Origin: Melittangium boletus DSM 14713
GTDB lineage: Bacteria > Myxococcota > Myxococcia > Myxococcales > Myxococcaceae
Reading direction: 5' to 3'
NCBI RefSeq assembly: GCF_002305855.1
Contig: NZ_CP022163.1
Location: forward strand, 682,292 to 746,291
Length of the DNA stretch: 64,000 nt
Each line of letters starts with the position of its first letter. Within the stretch, counting starts at the first letter, position 1. Below the pieces are notes generated by a model, which was given only the letters and a program-made list of their open reading frames with translations, searched no databases and was not told the origin of the DNA. The position numbers and the translations under genes are program-made. Below, in pieces: positions 8,819-16,888 of this stretch.

Positions 8819-9783
8819 CGGCGTCTCCTCGAAGCCACGAAGAACACGGCAAGAGCACCGAGGAATCCCGGCGCGTTCACGGCGGAGCCCTGGCAACCAC
8901 ACCCAGGGCCCGGGACAGGCCCCGGGCCCGTCCCTCCATTCAACGGCGGGGGAACGGGCGAGCCCGCGTCCCGGGGGCCTTCGCAGGACGAGCAACCCGC
9001 GTCCGCCGGTTGCGGACCCACGCACTGCCCGGCACCGGAACACGTGGAGCCCATGGGGCAATCCGCCTGGGTACGGCAGGGAGGCAGGCAACCGCTCGCC
9101 CCCTCGGGAAAGGCCGCGCATTGGAGCGCGGGATTGCAGGTGCCCTGCTCACAGGCGCGCACGCACATGAAGGCCTCGTCGGAGCCCACCTTCTGGCAAC
9201 TGGAGCCTCCCGGGCACGTGGAGGAGCACGCCCCCGCTTCCGCGCCACAGGGCTGCGAGCAGATGCCTTGCGAATGACCGTTCACCCACAGGCAGGACTC
9301 ACCGGTGCCGCATTGCGCGTCGGCGTCGCACGGCATGCCGATGCGCACGCCCGGGAGTTGCTTGGGCACGCAGCGCTTGTCGCAGGAGCGGCACGTGTAG
9401 TCCGGCGCGCAGTCGTTTTCCGCGCTGCAGGTCGGCACGCAGACATCGCCGCCCGTCGAGACCTGGTCGCAGATGTAGCTGGCGCGGCACTGACCCGGTA
9501 GCGCGGGCTCACACTGGTCGAGGCAGTAGGCCCCATCGAGCGCGGCGACGCACTGGGAGCCCGAGGGACAGTCCTGGGTCGAGCCGCAGGGGCGGGAGCA
9601 GTAGCCCCCCACCCACGCCTCGCTCCCCGAGGGCCGGAAGATCCTCTCGATGCAGGTGTACGGAGCCGGGCCGCATTCGGAAGGCAGGGTGCATGCCCCT
9701 CCCACCGGGATGGCCGCTCCCGCGGACGCCCCCCAGGCCAGGACACCAAGCACCACCGCGTGAATCCAGCTCCCACCCCGCAT
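8803..9783 (-). CDS. Cys-rich secreted protein with MYXO-CTERM sorting signal
   Basis: 326 residues. An N-terminal signal peptide (WIHAVVLGVLAWGASAGA) is followed by about 250 residues with many evenly spaced Cys in CxxxxxC(G/S)xGxxC-like modules, such as CTLPSECGPAPYTCIE and CRTQADCPMGSTCSGAGQC. These look like small disulfide domains. The C-terminus has a Pro/Gly spacer (PVPPPLNGGTGPGPVPGPG), then CGCQGSAVNAPGFLGALAVF and an Arg cluster. That is a MYXO-CTERM signal: Cys motif, one membrane helix, basic end. In Myxococcus xanthus such proteins reach the surface through type II secretion and are processed at the Cys motif. The ATG at 9783 has GGGAG 6 bases upstream; the ATG at 9795 has no good site. 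The gene overlaps the secretion ATPase by 16 bases. The ligand is unknown. Confidence 0.85.
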   Translation of the reverse strand: MRGGSWIHAVVLGVLAWGASAGAAIPVGGACTLPSECGPAPYTCIERIFRPSGSEAWVGGYCSRPCGSTQDCPSGSQCVAALDGAYCLDQCEPALPGQCRASYICDQVSTGGDVCVPTCSAENDCAPDYTCRSCDKRCVPKQLPGVRIGMPCDADAQCGTGESCLWVNGHSQGICSQPCGAEAGACSSTCPGGSSCQKVGSDEAFMCVRACEQGTCNPALQCAAFPEGASGCLPPCRTQADCPMGSTCSGAGQCVGPQPADAGCSSCEGPRDAGSPVPPPLNGGTGPGPVPGPGCGCQGSAVNAPGFLGALAVFFVASRRRRCQRP

Positions 9784-9817
9784 CGACTCTCCCATCGTGG
9801 ACTTCGAGGGGCGCAGT

Positions 9818-10579
9818 CTATCCGCGAATCGCCCGGATGGTGGCCTCCACGAGCGCCTCGGGAGTGGGACGATCGGCCACGGCCGCCACGGCGAGGCCCA
9901 GGTGCGTCAGCGCCGCCGCGGTGGTGGGCCCGATGGCCACCAACCGGGCCGTGCCCAGCCGCTCCCGCCCCGCCTCCTCCAGGAACGACTCCGCGGTCCG
10001 GGGCGAGGCGAACAGGGCCACGTCCGGAGGCGCGGCCTCCAGGAGCTCCCGCGCCTCGTCCGGCATCGGAGTGGTCCGGGAGCGGTACGCCGTCACGCGC
10101 GTGACCCGCGCGCCCTGCTCCCGCAAGGCCTCCTCCAACTCACGCCGCCCTTCCTCCGCCGCCGGCAACAACACCTCGTCGCCCGGCCGCAACGCGGGAC
10201 GCAGCACCTCGGCGAGCGATTCCGCCGTGCCCGCGGGAGCCTCGGCGGCCACCTTCAGGCCATGGCCCTCCACGGCGCGCGCGGTCCGCGGACCCACCAC
10301 CGCCAGACGCACGGACGACAACAGCTCCGTGGTGCCCGCCTCCCGCAGCGCGTCCATCAGCGCCTCCACCGCCGACGGGCTGGCGAACACCACCCACGCA
10401 TAACGTTGGATGGACTCCACGGCCGCGAGCAGCGGGCGCGCGTCCTCCGGAGGCACCAGCTCCAACAAGGGGACATGCAAGACGTGAGCGCCTTCGTCCT
10501 CGAGCAGGAAGCACAGCTCTTCCGCTCGTTCCCGGGGGCGCGTCACGAGAACGCGGATACCTTCGAGTCGCCTTTCCAC
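9818..10579 (-). CDS. hemD: uroporphyrinogen-III synthase
   Basis: 253 residues. HemD closes and inverts ring D of hydroxymethylbilane to make uroporphyrinogen III. The family is weakly conserved, but the two-lobed pattern is clear: IRVLVTRPRERAEELCFLLE at the N-terminus, the segment WVVFASPSAVEALMDAL, then VAVVGPRTARAVEGHGLKV, and in the second lobe VALFASPRTAESFLEEAG and LVAIGPTTAAALTHLGL. The start is a GTG at 10579. It follows hemC by 11 bases, in the usual hemA-hemC-hemD order, which supports the call more than any single residue. Thirty-four bases separate it from the MYXO-CTERM gene downstream. Confidence 0.93.
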   Translation of the reverse strand: MERRLEGIRVLVTRPRERAEELCFLLEDEGAHVLHVPLLELVPPEDARPLLAAVESIQRYAWVVFASPSAVEALMDALREAGTTELLSSVRLAVVGPRTARAVEGHGLKVAAEAPAGTAESLAEVLRPALRPGDEVLLPAAEEGRRELEEALREQGARVTRVTAYRSRTTPMPDEARELLEAAPPDVALFASPRTAESFLEEAGRERLGTARLVAIGPTTAAALTHLGLAVAAVADRPTPEALVEATIRAIRG

Positions 10580-10590
10580 GGCCCGGAACT

Positions 10591-11529
10591 CTAGGACTCC
10601 GGCGCGGATGCGCGACCAAAATCACGCAGGATGTCCGCCGCTCCACGCGCGAGCAGATCCTCGGCGAGCGCGTCCCCCACCGCGAGCGCGGTTTCCACCG
10701 GGCCACTGCGCTCGCCCTCCACCACTTTCGTGCCATCCGGACGTCCCACCAGTCCACGCATGTGGACGGTCTGGCCCACCACGGTGGCATGTCCGGCGAG
10801 TGGGACGGTGCAGCCGCCCTCCAACCGGGCCATGAAGGCGCGCTCGGCCGTCACCGCCACGCGCGTGGTGGCGTCTTCCAACGGCGCGAGCAGGCCGCGC
10901 ACCGCGACGTCCTCGGTGCGGCACTGGATGGCGAGCACGCCCTGCCCCACCGCCGGCAGACTCAAGGAGGTGGGCAACACCTCGGCGATCTCCGACTCCA
11001 GGCCCAGGCGCTTGAGGCCCGCGAAGGCGAGCACCGCGCCGTGCAGCTCCAGCTCGCGCATGCGCGCCAGCCGCGTCTGCACGTTGCCGCGCAGGCTGAC
11101 GATCTCCAGGTCCGGCCTGCGCGCGCGCAGGATGCAGCTGCGCCGCAACGAGGACGTGCCCACGCGCGCGCCTCGTGGCAGCCGCTCGATCGTCAGCCCG
11201 GCGGGCCCGCAGAGCGCGTCGCGCGGATCCTCGCGCACGGGCAGCGCCGCCAGCAGCAGCCCCGCGGGCAGCACCGACGTCATGTCCTTGAGGCTGTGCA
11301 CGGCCAGGTCCGCGCGGCCATCGAGCAGGCACTGCTCGATCTCCTTCACGAACAGCCCCTTGCCCCCCACCGTGGACAACGGCGCGGCCAGGAAGCGATC
11401 CCCCGCGGTGGTCATCTCCACGAAGGAGACCTCCAGCCCCGGGTGCAGTTGGGTGAGCAGCGAGCCCACGTGACGGGCCTGCCAGAGCGCCAGCGGACTC
11501 TGCCGGGTGGCGATGCGTACGGCCTTCAT
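10591..11529 (-). CDS. hemC: hydroxymethylbilane synthase (porphobilinogen deaminase)
   Basis: 312 residues. It polymerises four porphobilinogen units to hydroxymethylbilane in the cytoplasm. Visible family motifs are [14 protein letters not shown] near residue 5, the SLKDM segment with the catalytic Asp region ([10 protein letters not shown], about 80-90), GTSSLRR (about 128-134) and the dipyrromethane-cofactor Cys in [13 protein letters not shown] (about 240). The ATG at 11529 overlaps the hemA stop (ATGA) and has GGAGG 6 bases upstream inside hemA. Translation is therefore probably coupled. hemD follows after 11 bases. Confidence 0.96.
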   Translation of the reverse strand: MKAVRIATRQSPLALWQARHVGSLLTQLHPGLEVSFVEMTTAGDRFLAAPLSTVGGKGLFVKEIEQCLLDGRADLAVHSLKDMTSVLPAGLLLAALPVREDPRDALCGPAGLTIERLPRGARVGTSSLRRSCILRARRPDLEIVSLRGNVQTRLARMRELELHGAVLAFAGLKRLGLESEIAEVLPTSLSLPAVGQGVLAIQCRTEDVAVRGLLAPLEDATTRVAVTAERAFMARLEGGCTVPLAGHATVVGQTVHMRGLVGRPDGTKVVEGERSGPVETALAVGDALAEDLLARGAADILRDFGRASAPES

Positions 11530-12842
11530 CCCTTTCCTCCCTGGACCAGCACATTGGGGCCCGTCTTGCCCGGCGGCACGGCGGCGTCCTTCTCCTCCAG
11601 GCCGAAGAGTTCGGCGGCGGCGCCCGCGAGCCGGTTGCCCTCATGCTCGGGGCCCACCGCGCGCAACTTCGCCGTGGGCTCGTGCAGCAGCTTGTTGACG
11701 ATGGCGCGCGCCATGGCCTCGATGCTCTTGCGCTGCTTGTCGTCCAGACTGTCCCCCAGCACGGAGAGCGTGCGCTCCACCTCGGCGCGGGCGATGGCCT
11801 CGCCACGCTGGCGCAGCTGGGCGAGCACGGGCACGCCCTGGCGCACGGCGCGCTCGCGCACGAAGCGGGCCACCTCCTGCGCCACCAGCACGCCCGCCTT
11901 CTGCGCTTCCTCGGCGCGCGCGGCGGCGTTGTCCGCCACGAACTTCTGGATGTCGTCCAGGTCGTACGCGTGCACCCAGTCCAGCGAGCCCACCTCGGGC
12001 GCGATGTCGCGCGGAACCGCCAGGTCCACCATGAAGAGCGGGCGGAAGCGGCGCGCCTTGCCCACCGCGCCCACGTTCTCCTGGGTGAAGATCGGCACGG
12101 GCGAGGCCGTGCTGCACACCACCACGTCCGCCTGGGTGAGCAGCGAGAAGAGCTCCTCGAAGGGCCGGGCCGTGGCCCCCACCTCGGCCGCGAGTGCCTC
12201 GGCGCGCGCGAGCGTGCGGTTGGTCACCAGGAGCCGCGTGGCGCCGGCCTGCTTCAGATGACGCGCGGCCAGCTCCGACATCTCCCCCGCGCCCACCAGC
12301 AGCACTGTCTTGTCCGCGAGCCCGTCGAAGACCTTGCTCGCGAGCGCCACGGCGGCGCTGGCCATGGAGGTCGCGGAGCGGCCGATCGCCGTCTCCGTGC
12401 GCACCCGCTTGGCACAACCGAACGCCGCGGCGCACACGCGCGTGAGCTCCCCCCGCACCGCGCCCGAGCCCTGTCCCCGCTCGAAGGCGTCCTTCACCTG
12501 GCCGAGGATCTGCGCCTCGCCCAACACCATGGAGTCCAGGCTGGCCGCCACCCGGAACAAGTGCACGAGCGCGTCCTCGCCCTTGTGCTCATAGAGGTGC
12601 TCCAGCGTCTCGGGGCCGCCCAGTTGCTCCAGCTCGCCCAGGGCGGTCTGCCGCGCCCGGCTCACGTCGGGCGAGGCCAGGTACAGCTCCACCCGGTTGC
12701 ACGTGGACACGAGCAGCGCCTCGTGAGGCGACTGGGCCAGGCGCTGCAACAACTCCACCTGACGCGGATCGGAAAGCGCGAGCCGTTCTCGGACGGAGAG
12801 CGGCGCCGTGCGGTGCGACAGACCCAAGCACAGGAACTCCAT
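11526..12842 (-). CDS. hemA: glutamyl-tRNA reductase
   Basis: 438 residues. It reduces glutamyl-tRNA to glutamate-1-semialdehyde, the first committed step of C5-pathway tetrapyrrole synthesis. Motifs: [18 protein letters not shown] at the N-terminus, the catalytic Cys in [13 protein letters not shown] (about 46-58), [13 protein letters not shown], the NADPH site [17 protein letters not shown] (about 180-196), and [19 protein letters not shown] use the ATG at 12842 rather than the GTG four codons upstream, because the family begins with [14 protein letters not shown] lies 12 bases before it, inside the end of ccsA. It abuts ccsA (2 bases) and overlaps hemC by 4, so the three behave as one operon. 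Confidence 0.96.
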   Translation of the reverse strand: MEFLCLGLSHRTAPLSVRERLALSDPRQVELLQRLAQSPHEALLVSTCNRVELYLASPDVSRARQTALGELEQLGGPETLEHLYEHKGEDALVHLFRVAASLDSMVLGEAQILGQVKDAFERGQGSGAVRGELTRVCAAAFGCAKRVRTETAIGRSATSMASAAVALASKVFDGLADKTVLLVGAGEMSELAARHLKQAGATRLLVTNRTLARAEALAAEVGATARPFEELFSLLTQADVVVCSTASPVPIFTQENVGAVGKARRFRPLFMVDLAVPRDIAPEVGSLDWVHAYDLDDIQKFVADNAAARAEEAQKAGVLVAQEVARFVRERAVRQGVPVLAQLRQRGEAIARAEVERTLSVLGDSLDDKQRKSIEAMARAIVNKLLHEPTAKLRAVGPEHEGNRLAGAAAELFGLEEKDAAVPPGKTGPNVLVQGGKG

Positions 12843-12844
12843 GG

Positions 12845-13654
12845 CTAGCGCCACCCTCCACCCAGCTGGGCGAAGTCATACGACGAGAGAAAACACAGCA
12901 GCAGCAAGCCAAACCCCGTCATGGTCAGCAACGCGACACGCCGTCCCCTCCAGCCACCAAAGAAGCGGGCCCCCACGAGCGCGGCGAACACCACCCACGC
13001 CACCAGCGTGGCGATCTGCTTGGACTGCCAGGCCCAGAAGAACCCCGGCGCCGCGCTCGAGAAGAAGGCCCCCGTCACCAGCGTCACCGACAGGGCGATG
13101 AAGCCCACCACCACCAGCTGCCGGTTGAGGGTGTCCAGGAATTCCAGCGACGGCAGACGCGCGAAGAGCAGGCCGAAGCGCTTGCCCTTCACCTGCCGCT
13201 CCATCAGCAGGTACATCCCCGCCACGCCCGCGGCCACCGCCGAGGCGGCCACCCCCAACAAGGCGATGGTGATGTGCACGGGCAGCAGGGGCCGCTTCAC
13301 GTCCGGGTGCAGGGGTCCGCCCGCGTCCAGCAACAGGCCCGGCAGCAATACCGCCACCGCCAGGGGCGTGATGAAGGCGCCAATCACCGGCCGACGGTAG
13401 CGCACATCCACCACCAGGAAGATGGCCAGCAACAGGAAGGCGAAGGTGGAGAAGCCCTGGGCCACGCCCACCGGGCGTCCCCCCTGCGCCCCGAAGAGGC
13501 CGAAGAGCGCCACACCGTGCAGGACCAGCCCCGTGCCCACGAGCCCGCGGCCCGCCATGGCGAGCGCGTCCCATTGCCGGACGAGGTAGACGAGATAGAC
13601 CAGCGCCGCGACGACATAGGCGTGGCAGGCGAGGGAGACCAGCGCGTGATTCAT
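12845..13654 (-). CDS. ccsA: CcsA/HemX-type cytochrome c assembly membrane protein
   Basis: 269 residues with eight predicted membrane segments, the size and layout of the HemX/CcsA branch of the heme-handling proteins. It carries GVAQGFSTFAFLLLAIFLVV and, in the second half, the loop PGFFWAWQSKQIATLVAWVV, where the family has its Trp-rich heme-binding WAW/W-G-x-x-W-x-W-D motif in shortened form. Conserved His residues are at LLPVHITIALLG and in the first helices. It directly precedes hemA, as hemX does in many bacteria, so a role in heme delivery for cytochrome c or in regulating HemA is likely. CcsA versus HemX cannot be settled from the sequence. Confidence 0.85.
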   Translation of the reverse strand: MNHALVSLACHAYVVAALVYLVYLVRQWDALAMAGRGLVGTGLVLHGVALFGLFGAQGGRPVGVAQGFSTFAFLLLAIFLVVDVRYRRPVIGAFITPLAVAVLLPGLLLDAGGPLHPDVKRPLLPVHITIALLGVAASAVAAGVAGMYLLMERQVKGKRFGLLFARLPSLEFLDTLNRQLVVVGFIALSVTLVTGAFFSSAAPGFFWAWQSKQIATLVAWVVFAALVGARFFGGWRGRRVALLTMTGFGLLLLCFLSSYDFAQLGGGWR

Positions 13655-13683
13655 GGCGGCTACAACCCACGGGGCCGGATGCG

Positions 13684-14067
13684 TCAGCCCATCTTGTTCA
13701 GGAGGAAGGCGGCGAGGAGATCCGTCTCGGAATCGGGCTTGCCCTCCCCGGAATCATCCGAGGAGGCGTCGGGCACCTCGGCCACATAACCGGGAACGAC
13801 CTCGTACGCCGTGTCCCCGAGCAACACCGAGTCGGCCATCTGCTCGGCCCCCAAGGTCTTGAGCTGCTCCTCGGTCTTCACCTTGGTCACCAGGCCGTTG
13901 GTGTCCTCGCCGGTGACGAGCTGGAGGATGTGGACCGCGGGCGTCACCGGGTACACCCCGTCCTCGCCCGTCACCATCAGCACGCCGTCGCGCACATCCG
14001 CTTTGTCCTCCAGTGCCCACTCCTCGAGCTGGGTCTGGGGAAGGAAGAGCCTCATCACGGACGGCAT
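13684..14067 (-). CDS. small acidic protein of unknown function
   Basis: 127 residues from the ATG at 14067, which has GGGAGG 6 bases upstream. I do not recognise the family. The first ~90 residues look like a compact alternating strand/helix domain (RLFLPQTQLEEWALEDKADV, DGVLMVTGEDGVYPVTPAVH) that reads like a small beta-rich binding domain. The last ~35 residues are acidic and disordered (PDASSDDSGEGKPDSETD), with a short hydrophobic end, LLAAFLLNKMG. No signal peptide or membrane segment is seen, so it is cytoplasmic. It is the first gene of the ccsA-hemACD run, 29 bases before ccsA, and divergent from trxA. A link to heme synthesis is only positional. Confidence 0.65.
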   Translation of the reverse strand: MPSVMRLFLPQTQLEEWALEDKADVRDGVLMVTGEDGVYPVTPAVHILQLVTGEDTNGLVTKVKTEEQLKTLGAEQMADSVLLGDTAYEVVPGYVAEVPDASSDDSGEGKPDSETDLLAAFLLNKMG

Positions 14068-14250
14068 TCTACACCTCCCGGCCCCAGGCCGAAGCGCCAA
14101 CTGGCGACCGGACGAATCCGAGCGCAACGCGCGTGCTCCGTCCGCATCCAAGCAAGCGGAGAACCTGGGAAGGCCGCATGCTTGCGGGCCCGGTAGGCGC
14201 GTATTACAGCAAGCGCCATCCTGGGTGGTTCACGGACCGGAGGAGACAAG

Positions 14251-14589
14251 ATGGCTGGCGCTGACGTGTTGAACATCGGAGATGGGAATTTCAAGAAGGA
14301 AGTGCTGGAGTCCAAGGAGCCCGTGCTCGTGGACTTCTGGGCCACGTGGTGCGCCCCCTGCCGCGCCATCGCTCCGTCCGTCGAGGCCCTGGCCACCCAG
14401 TACAAGGGTCAGGTCAAGGTGACCAAGGTGAACATCGACGAGAACCAGGGCACGGCGCAGGACTACGGCATCCGCTCCATCCCCACCCTGCTCGTCTTCA
14501 AGGGCGGCAAGGTCGTGGAGCAGATCGTCGGAGCCGTTCCCAAGGCGCGCATCGAAGACGCGCTGAAGAAGGCCGTCGCCGCCAACTGA
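14251..14589 (+). CDS. trxA: thioredoxin
   Basis: 112 residues, standard thioredoxin length. The redox site is W33-C-A-P-C37, preceded by VLVDFWATW. The cis-Pro loop is RSIPTLLVFKGGK, and the C-terminal helix is KARIEDALKKAVA. It is a cytoplasmic disulfide reductase. The usual WCGPC is WCAPC here, a variant seen in many active thioredoxins. GGAG lies 8 bases before the ATG. The 183 bases between it and the divergent acidic-protein gene are the likely promoter region for both. It converges on the PilZ gene, with a strong hairpin between. Confidence 0.95.
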   Translation: MAGADVLNIGDGNFKKEVLESKEPVLVDFWATWCAPCRAIAPSVEALATQYKGQVKVTKVNIDENQGTAQDYGIRSIPTLLVFKGGKVVEQIVGAVPKARIEDALKKAVAAN

Positions 14590-14611
14590 GCGGCCCGCCT
14601 TCTCGTCGTCG

Positions 14612-14643
14612 CGCGCGGAGACGCTCACGAGCGCCTCCGCGCG
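14612..14643. terminator. hairpin between convergent trxA and the PilZ gene
   Basis: The arms CGCGCGGAG (14612-14620) and CTCCGCGCG (14635-14643) are perfectly complementary. The 14-base loop can form a second short stem, GCTC/GAGC. It lies 23 bases after the trxA stop and 4 bases past the end of the PilZ gene. There is no T-run on either strand, so it would be a weak intrinsic terminator or an RNA-end stabiliser for both convergent transcripts. Confidence 0.45.
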
Positions 14644-14647
14644 GGGA

Positions 14648-15418
14648 CTACTCGCCCCGCCACGTGTCCGTGGACGTGTGGGCCTTGAGCAGTTCCCACG
14701 CCGCGAGCGCATCCACCACCCGCTCCAACTCATTGGACAGGCCCCGGGCGCGGGGCGAGCGCAGGTACTCCTCGGCGAACGCGCGCAGCCGCGTGTCCAG
14801 GAAGAGCCGCGCGAGCGCCACCTCCGTCTGGCCGTAGAACTCCTCGAAGCGGATGCCGAAGCCCGAGGGCTCCTCCTCCCGGCGGGGCCGTTGCTCCCGC
14901 ACGATGCGGGCCCGCGCCTCCACGGGCGGGGCCCCCGGCTCCAGCGAGAAGCGCACGCGCAGCTCGGTGTCCATGGGCAGGAAGAAGGTGCTCTCCAGGA
15001 AGGCGCCCCCCACGCTCACGTTGACCGAGCGCAGCGTGGCCGTGAAACGCCGCACACCGGCGTCCTCGATCCACACCTCCACGTTCGTGGCGAGCAGCGC
15101 CCGGGGAAAAAGCCGGTGCTCGGTCTCCTCCGCGCCCCCCGGCGCGATGACGGGCGCGAAGAAGGGGCGTGGGGCCGCCGGGGCCGAGGGGGTCGCCGAA
15201 AAGCGCGAGAACGGCGCGGGCTTCGTGACGGGTGACACGGGTCGTGGGGGAAGCAAGGACTCCGGGCGTGGGGCCGGAGCCACGGGGGCCGCCGGACGCG
15301 GCGGAGCGACCCGGGGCGGAGGCCGCTCGTCCCGGGGTGGCGTGGGCGGCGGGGCCTCCGCGACCACCGGGTTCTTCGTCTGGGCGGATGTCTTCTTGCG
15401 CGAGCCCTTGCCGTCCAT
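14648..15418 (-). CDS. PilZ domain protein with long Pro-rich N-terminal region
   Basis: 256 residues from the ATG at 15418. Residues 1-95 are a disordered, Pro/Ala/Arg-rich leader (PPPTPPRDERPPPRVAPPRP). Residues ~98-205 are a PilZ domain with both c-di-GMP motifs: RLFPR (RxxxR, about 101-105) and NVSVGG (NxSxxG, about 131-136). It should therefore bind c-di-GMP. The last ~50 residues are helical. No enzyme domain is attached, so it is likely an adaptor acting through protein contacts. It is divergent from mgtE with 90 bases between. A GGDEF protein that could supply the ligand lies 13 kb away. Confidence 0.88.
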   Translation of the reverse strand: MDGKGSRKKTSAQTKNPVVAEAPPPTPPRDERPPPRVAPPRPAAPVAPAPRPESLLPPRPVSPVTKPAPFSRFSATPSAPAAPRPFFAPVIAPGGAEETEHRLFPRALLATNVEVWIEDAGVRRFTATLRSVNVSVGGAFLESTFFLPMDTELRVRFSLEPGAPPVEARARIVREQRPRREEEPSGFGIRFEEFYGQTEVALARLFLDTRLRAFAEEYLRSPRARGLSNELERVVDALAAWELLKAHTSTDTWRGE

Positions 15419-15444
15419 CGTTTCTCCTCCGGAGCGGGACCGAT

Positions 15445-15473
15445 TTGCATACCCCCGGCGCCTCGTTTCATAC
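15445..15473 (+). promoter_or_regulatory. possible housekeeping promoter for mgtE
   Basis: TTGCAT (15445-15450), 17 bases, then TCATAC (15468-15473). The expected start of transcription is near 15480, about 30 bases before the mgtE ATG. The -10 box is a poor match, so confidence is low. There is no room here for an M-box magnesium riboswitch. Confidence 0.3.
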
Positions 15474-15508
15474 ACCATGCGCGCCTTCGTCCGCGCCTGG
15501 AGATCGCG

Positions 15509-16888
15509 ATGCTGGGAAACCTCCTGAAGCCCGAGTTCGACGAGCTCATCGCCTCCAAGAACTGGAGCGCGTTGCGCGATGCGTTCTCGGAGATGGATCC
15601 GGCGGATATCGCCGAGGTCATCGAGGATCTGCCCGCGGACGAGAGCGGCATCATCTTCCGGCTGTTGCCCCGGGACGCGGCGGCGCTCGTCTTCGAGTAT
15701 CTGCCGCACTCGCAACAGACGGAGATCGTCGAGACGCTGGGCCGCGAGCAGCTCAAGAACCTGCTGGACGAGATGGCGCCGGACGATCGCACACGCCTGC
15801 TGGAGGAGCTGCCAGCGGAGGTGACCAAGCGCGTCCTCACGTCCCTGTCGCCCGAGCAGATCAAGCTCGCGCGCACCCTGCTGGGCTATCCGGAGAAGAG
15901 CGCCGGCCGCTACATGACGCCGGAGTACCTCACGCTGCCGGGCAACCTGACGGCGGGCGCCGCGCTCGACTACGTGCGCACCCACGGCCAGGGCCGCGAG
16001 ACGATTCACGTCCTCTATATCGTGGACGAGAAGGGCCGGCTCCTGGACGACGTGCGGCTGTCCTCGCTCGTGATGGCGGACCCGAACACGCTCGTGACGG
16101 ACATCCATGATCGGCAGCTGGTGAGCATCCCCGCGACGGCGGAGCGCGAGGAGTTCATCAGCATGTTCGAGAAATACGACCGGGTGGCGCTGCCGGTGAC
16201 GGATTCGCGGGGCGTGCTGGTGGGCATCATCACGGTGGACGACGTGCTGGACGCGGCCGAGGAAGAGGCCACCGAGGACATCCAGCGCATCGGCGGTATG
16301 GAAGCCCTCGAGGCGCCCTACATGGACATCGGCATCGTGGACATGCTGCGCAAGCGCGTGGGCTGGCTCACGGTGCTCTTCGTGGGACAGATGTTCACCG
16401 CCACCGCCATGGCGCACTACCAGGACGCCGTCGCCCAGGCCGTGTTCCTGAGCACCTTCGTGCCGCTCATCATCTCGTCCGGAGGCAACTCGGGCTCCCA
16501 GGCCACCTCGCTCATCATCCGCGCGCTCGCGGTGCGCGACGTGTCACTCCAGGACTGGTGGAAGGTGGCCCTGCGCGAGATCATCAGCGGCCTGGCGCTT
16601 GGGGTGTTCCTCGGACTGCTCGGCTTCCTGCGCATCCTCATGTGGCCGGATCGGGAAATCCTCTACGGCCCCTACTTCGCCTGGGTGGGCGCGGCGGTGG
16701 GCCTGAGCGTGGTGGGCGTGGTGACGTTCGGCACGTTGTGCGGCTCGATGCTGCCCTTCCTGCTGCGGCGGCTCGGGTTGGATCCCGCCACCGCCTCGGC
16801 TCCCTTCGTGGCCACGCTGGTGGACGTCACCGGCGTGGTCATCTACTTCACCGTCATCACCCTCATCCTGACCGGCCGGGCGCTGTAG
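15509..16888 (+). CDS. mgtE: MgtE-type magnesium transporter
   Basis: 459 residues, typical MgtE length. It has a helical N-domain (about 1-130, with LPADESGIIFRLLPRDAAA and MAPDDRTRLLEELP) and a CBS pair (about 132-260, with SAGRYMTPEYLTLPGNLTAG and VALPVTDSRGVLVGIITVDD). A plug helix and five membrane helices follow (about 280-459), with the pore segment FVPLIISSGGNSGSQATSLI and the Mg2+-site Asp in the last helix (ATLVDVTGVVIYFTVI). Cytoplasmic Mg2+ bound between the N and CBS domains closes the channel. The 3' end overlaps the convergent GT39 gene by 26 bases. Confidence 0.96.
   Translation: MLGNLLKPEFDELIASKNWSALRDAFSEMDPADIAEVIEDLPADESGIIFRLLPRDAAALVFEYLPHSQQTEIVETLGREQLKNLLDEMAPDDRTRLLEELPAEVTKRVLTSLSPEQIKLARTLLGYPEKSAGRYMTPEYLTLPGNLTAGAALDYVRTHGQGRETIHVLYIVDEKGRLLDDVRLSSLVMADPNTLVTDIHDRQLVSIPATAEREEFISMFEKYDRVALPVTDSRGVLVGIITVDDVLDAAEEEATEDIQRIGGMEALEAPYMDIGIVDMLRKRVGWLTVLFVGQMFTATAMAHYQDAVAQAVFLSTFVPLIISSGGNSGSQATSLIIRALAVRDVSLQDWWKVALREIISGLALGVFLGLLGFLRILMWPDREILYGPYFAWVGAAVGLSVVGVVTFGTLCGSMLPFLLRRLGLDPATASAPFVATLVDVTGVVIYFTVITLILTGRAL

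Noticed and set aside
8819..9121. Longer secretion ATPase starting at 9121
   Set aside because: It would overlap the MYXO-CTERM gene by 300 bases; the TTG at 8818 has a good ribosome site and leads directly into the known N-domain.
15100..16417. Long minus-strand reading frame through mgtE leading into the PilZ protein
   Set aside because: It is the GC-rich shadow of mgtE. The PilZ coding start is at 15418; the upstream part has no domain logic, while mgtE on the plus strand has a full family match.
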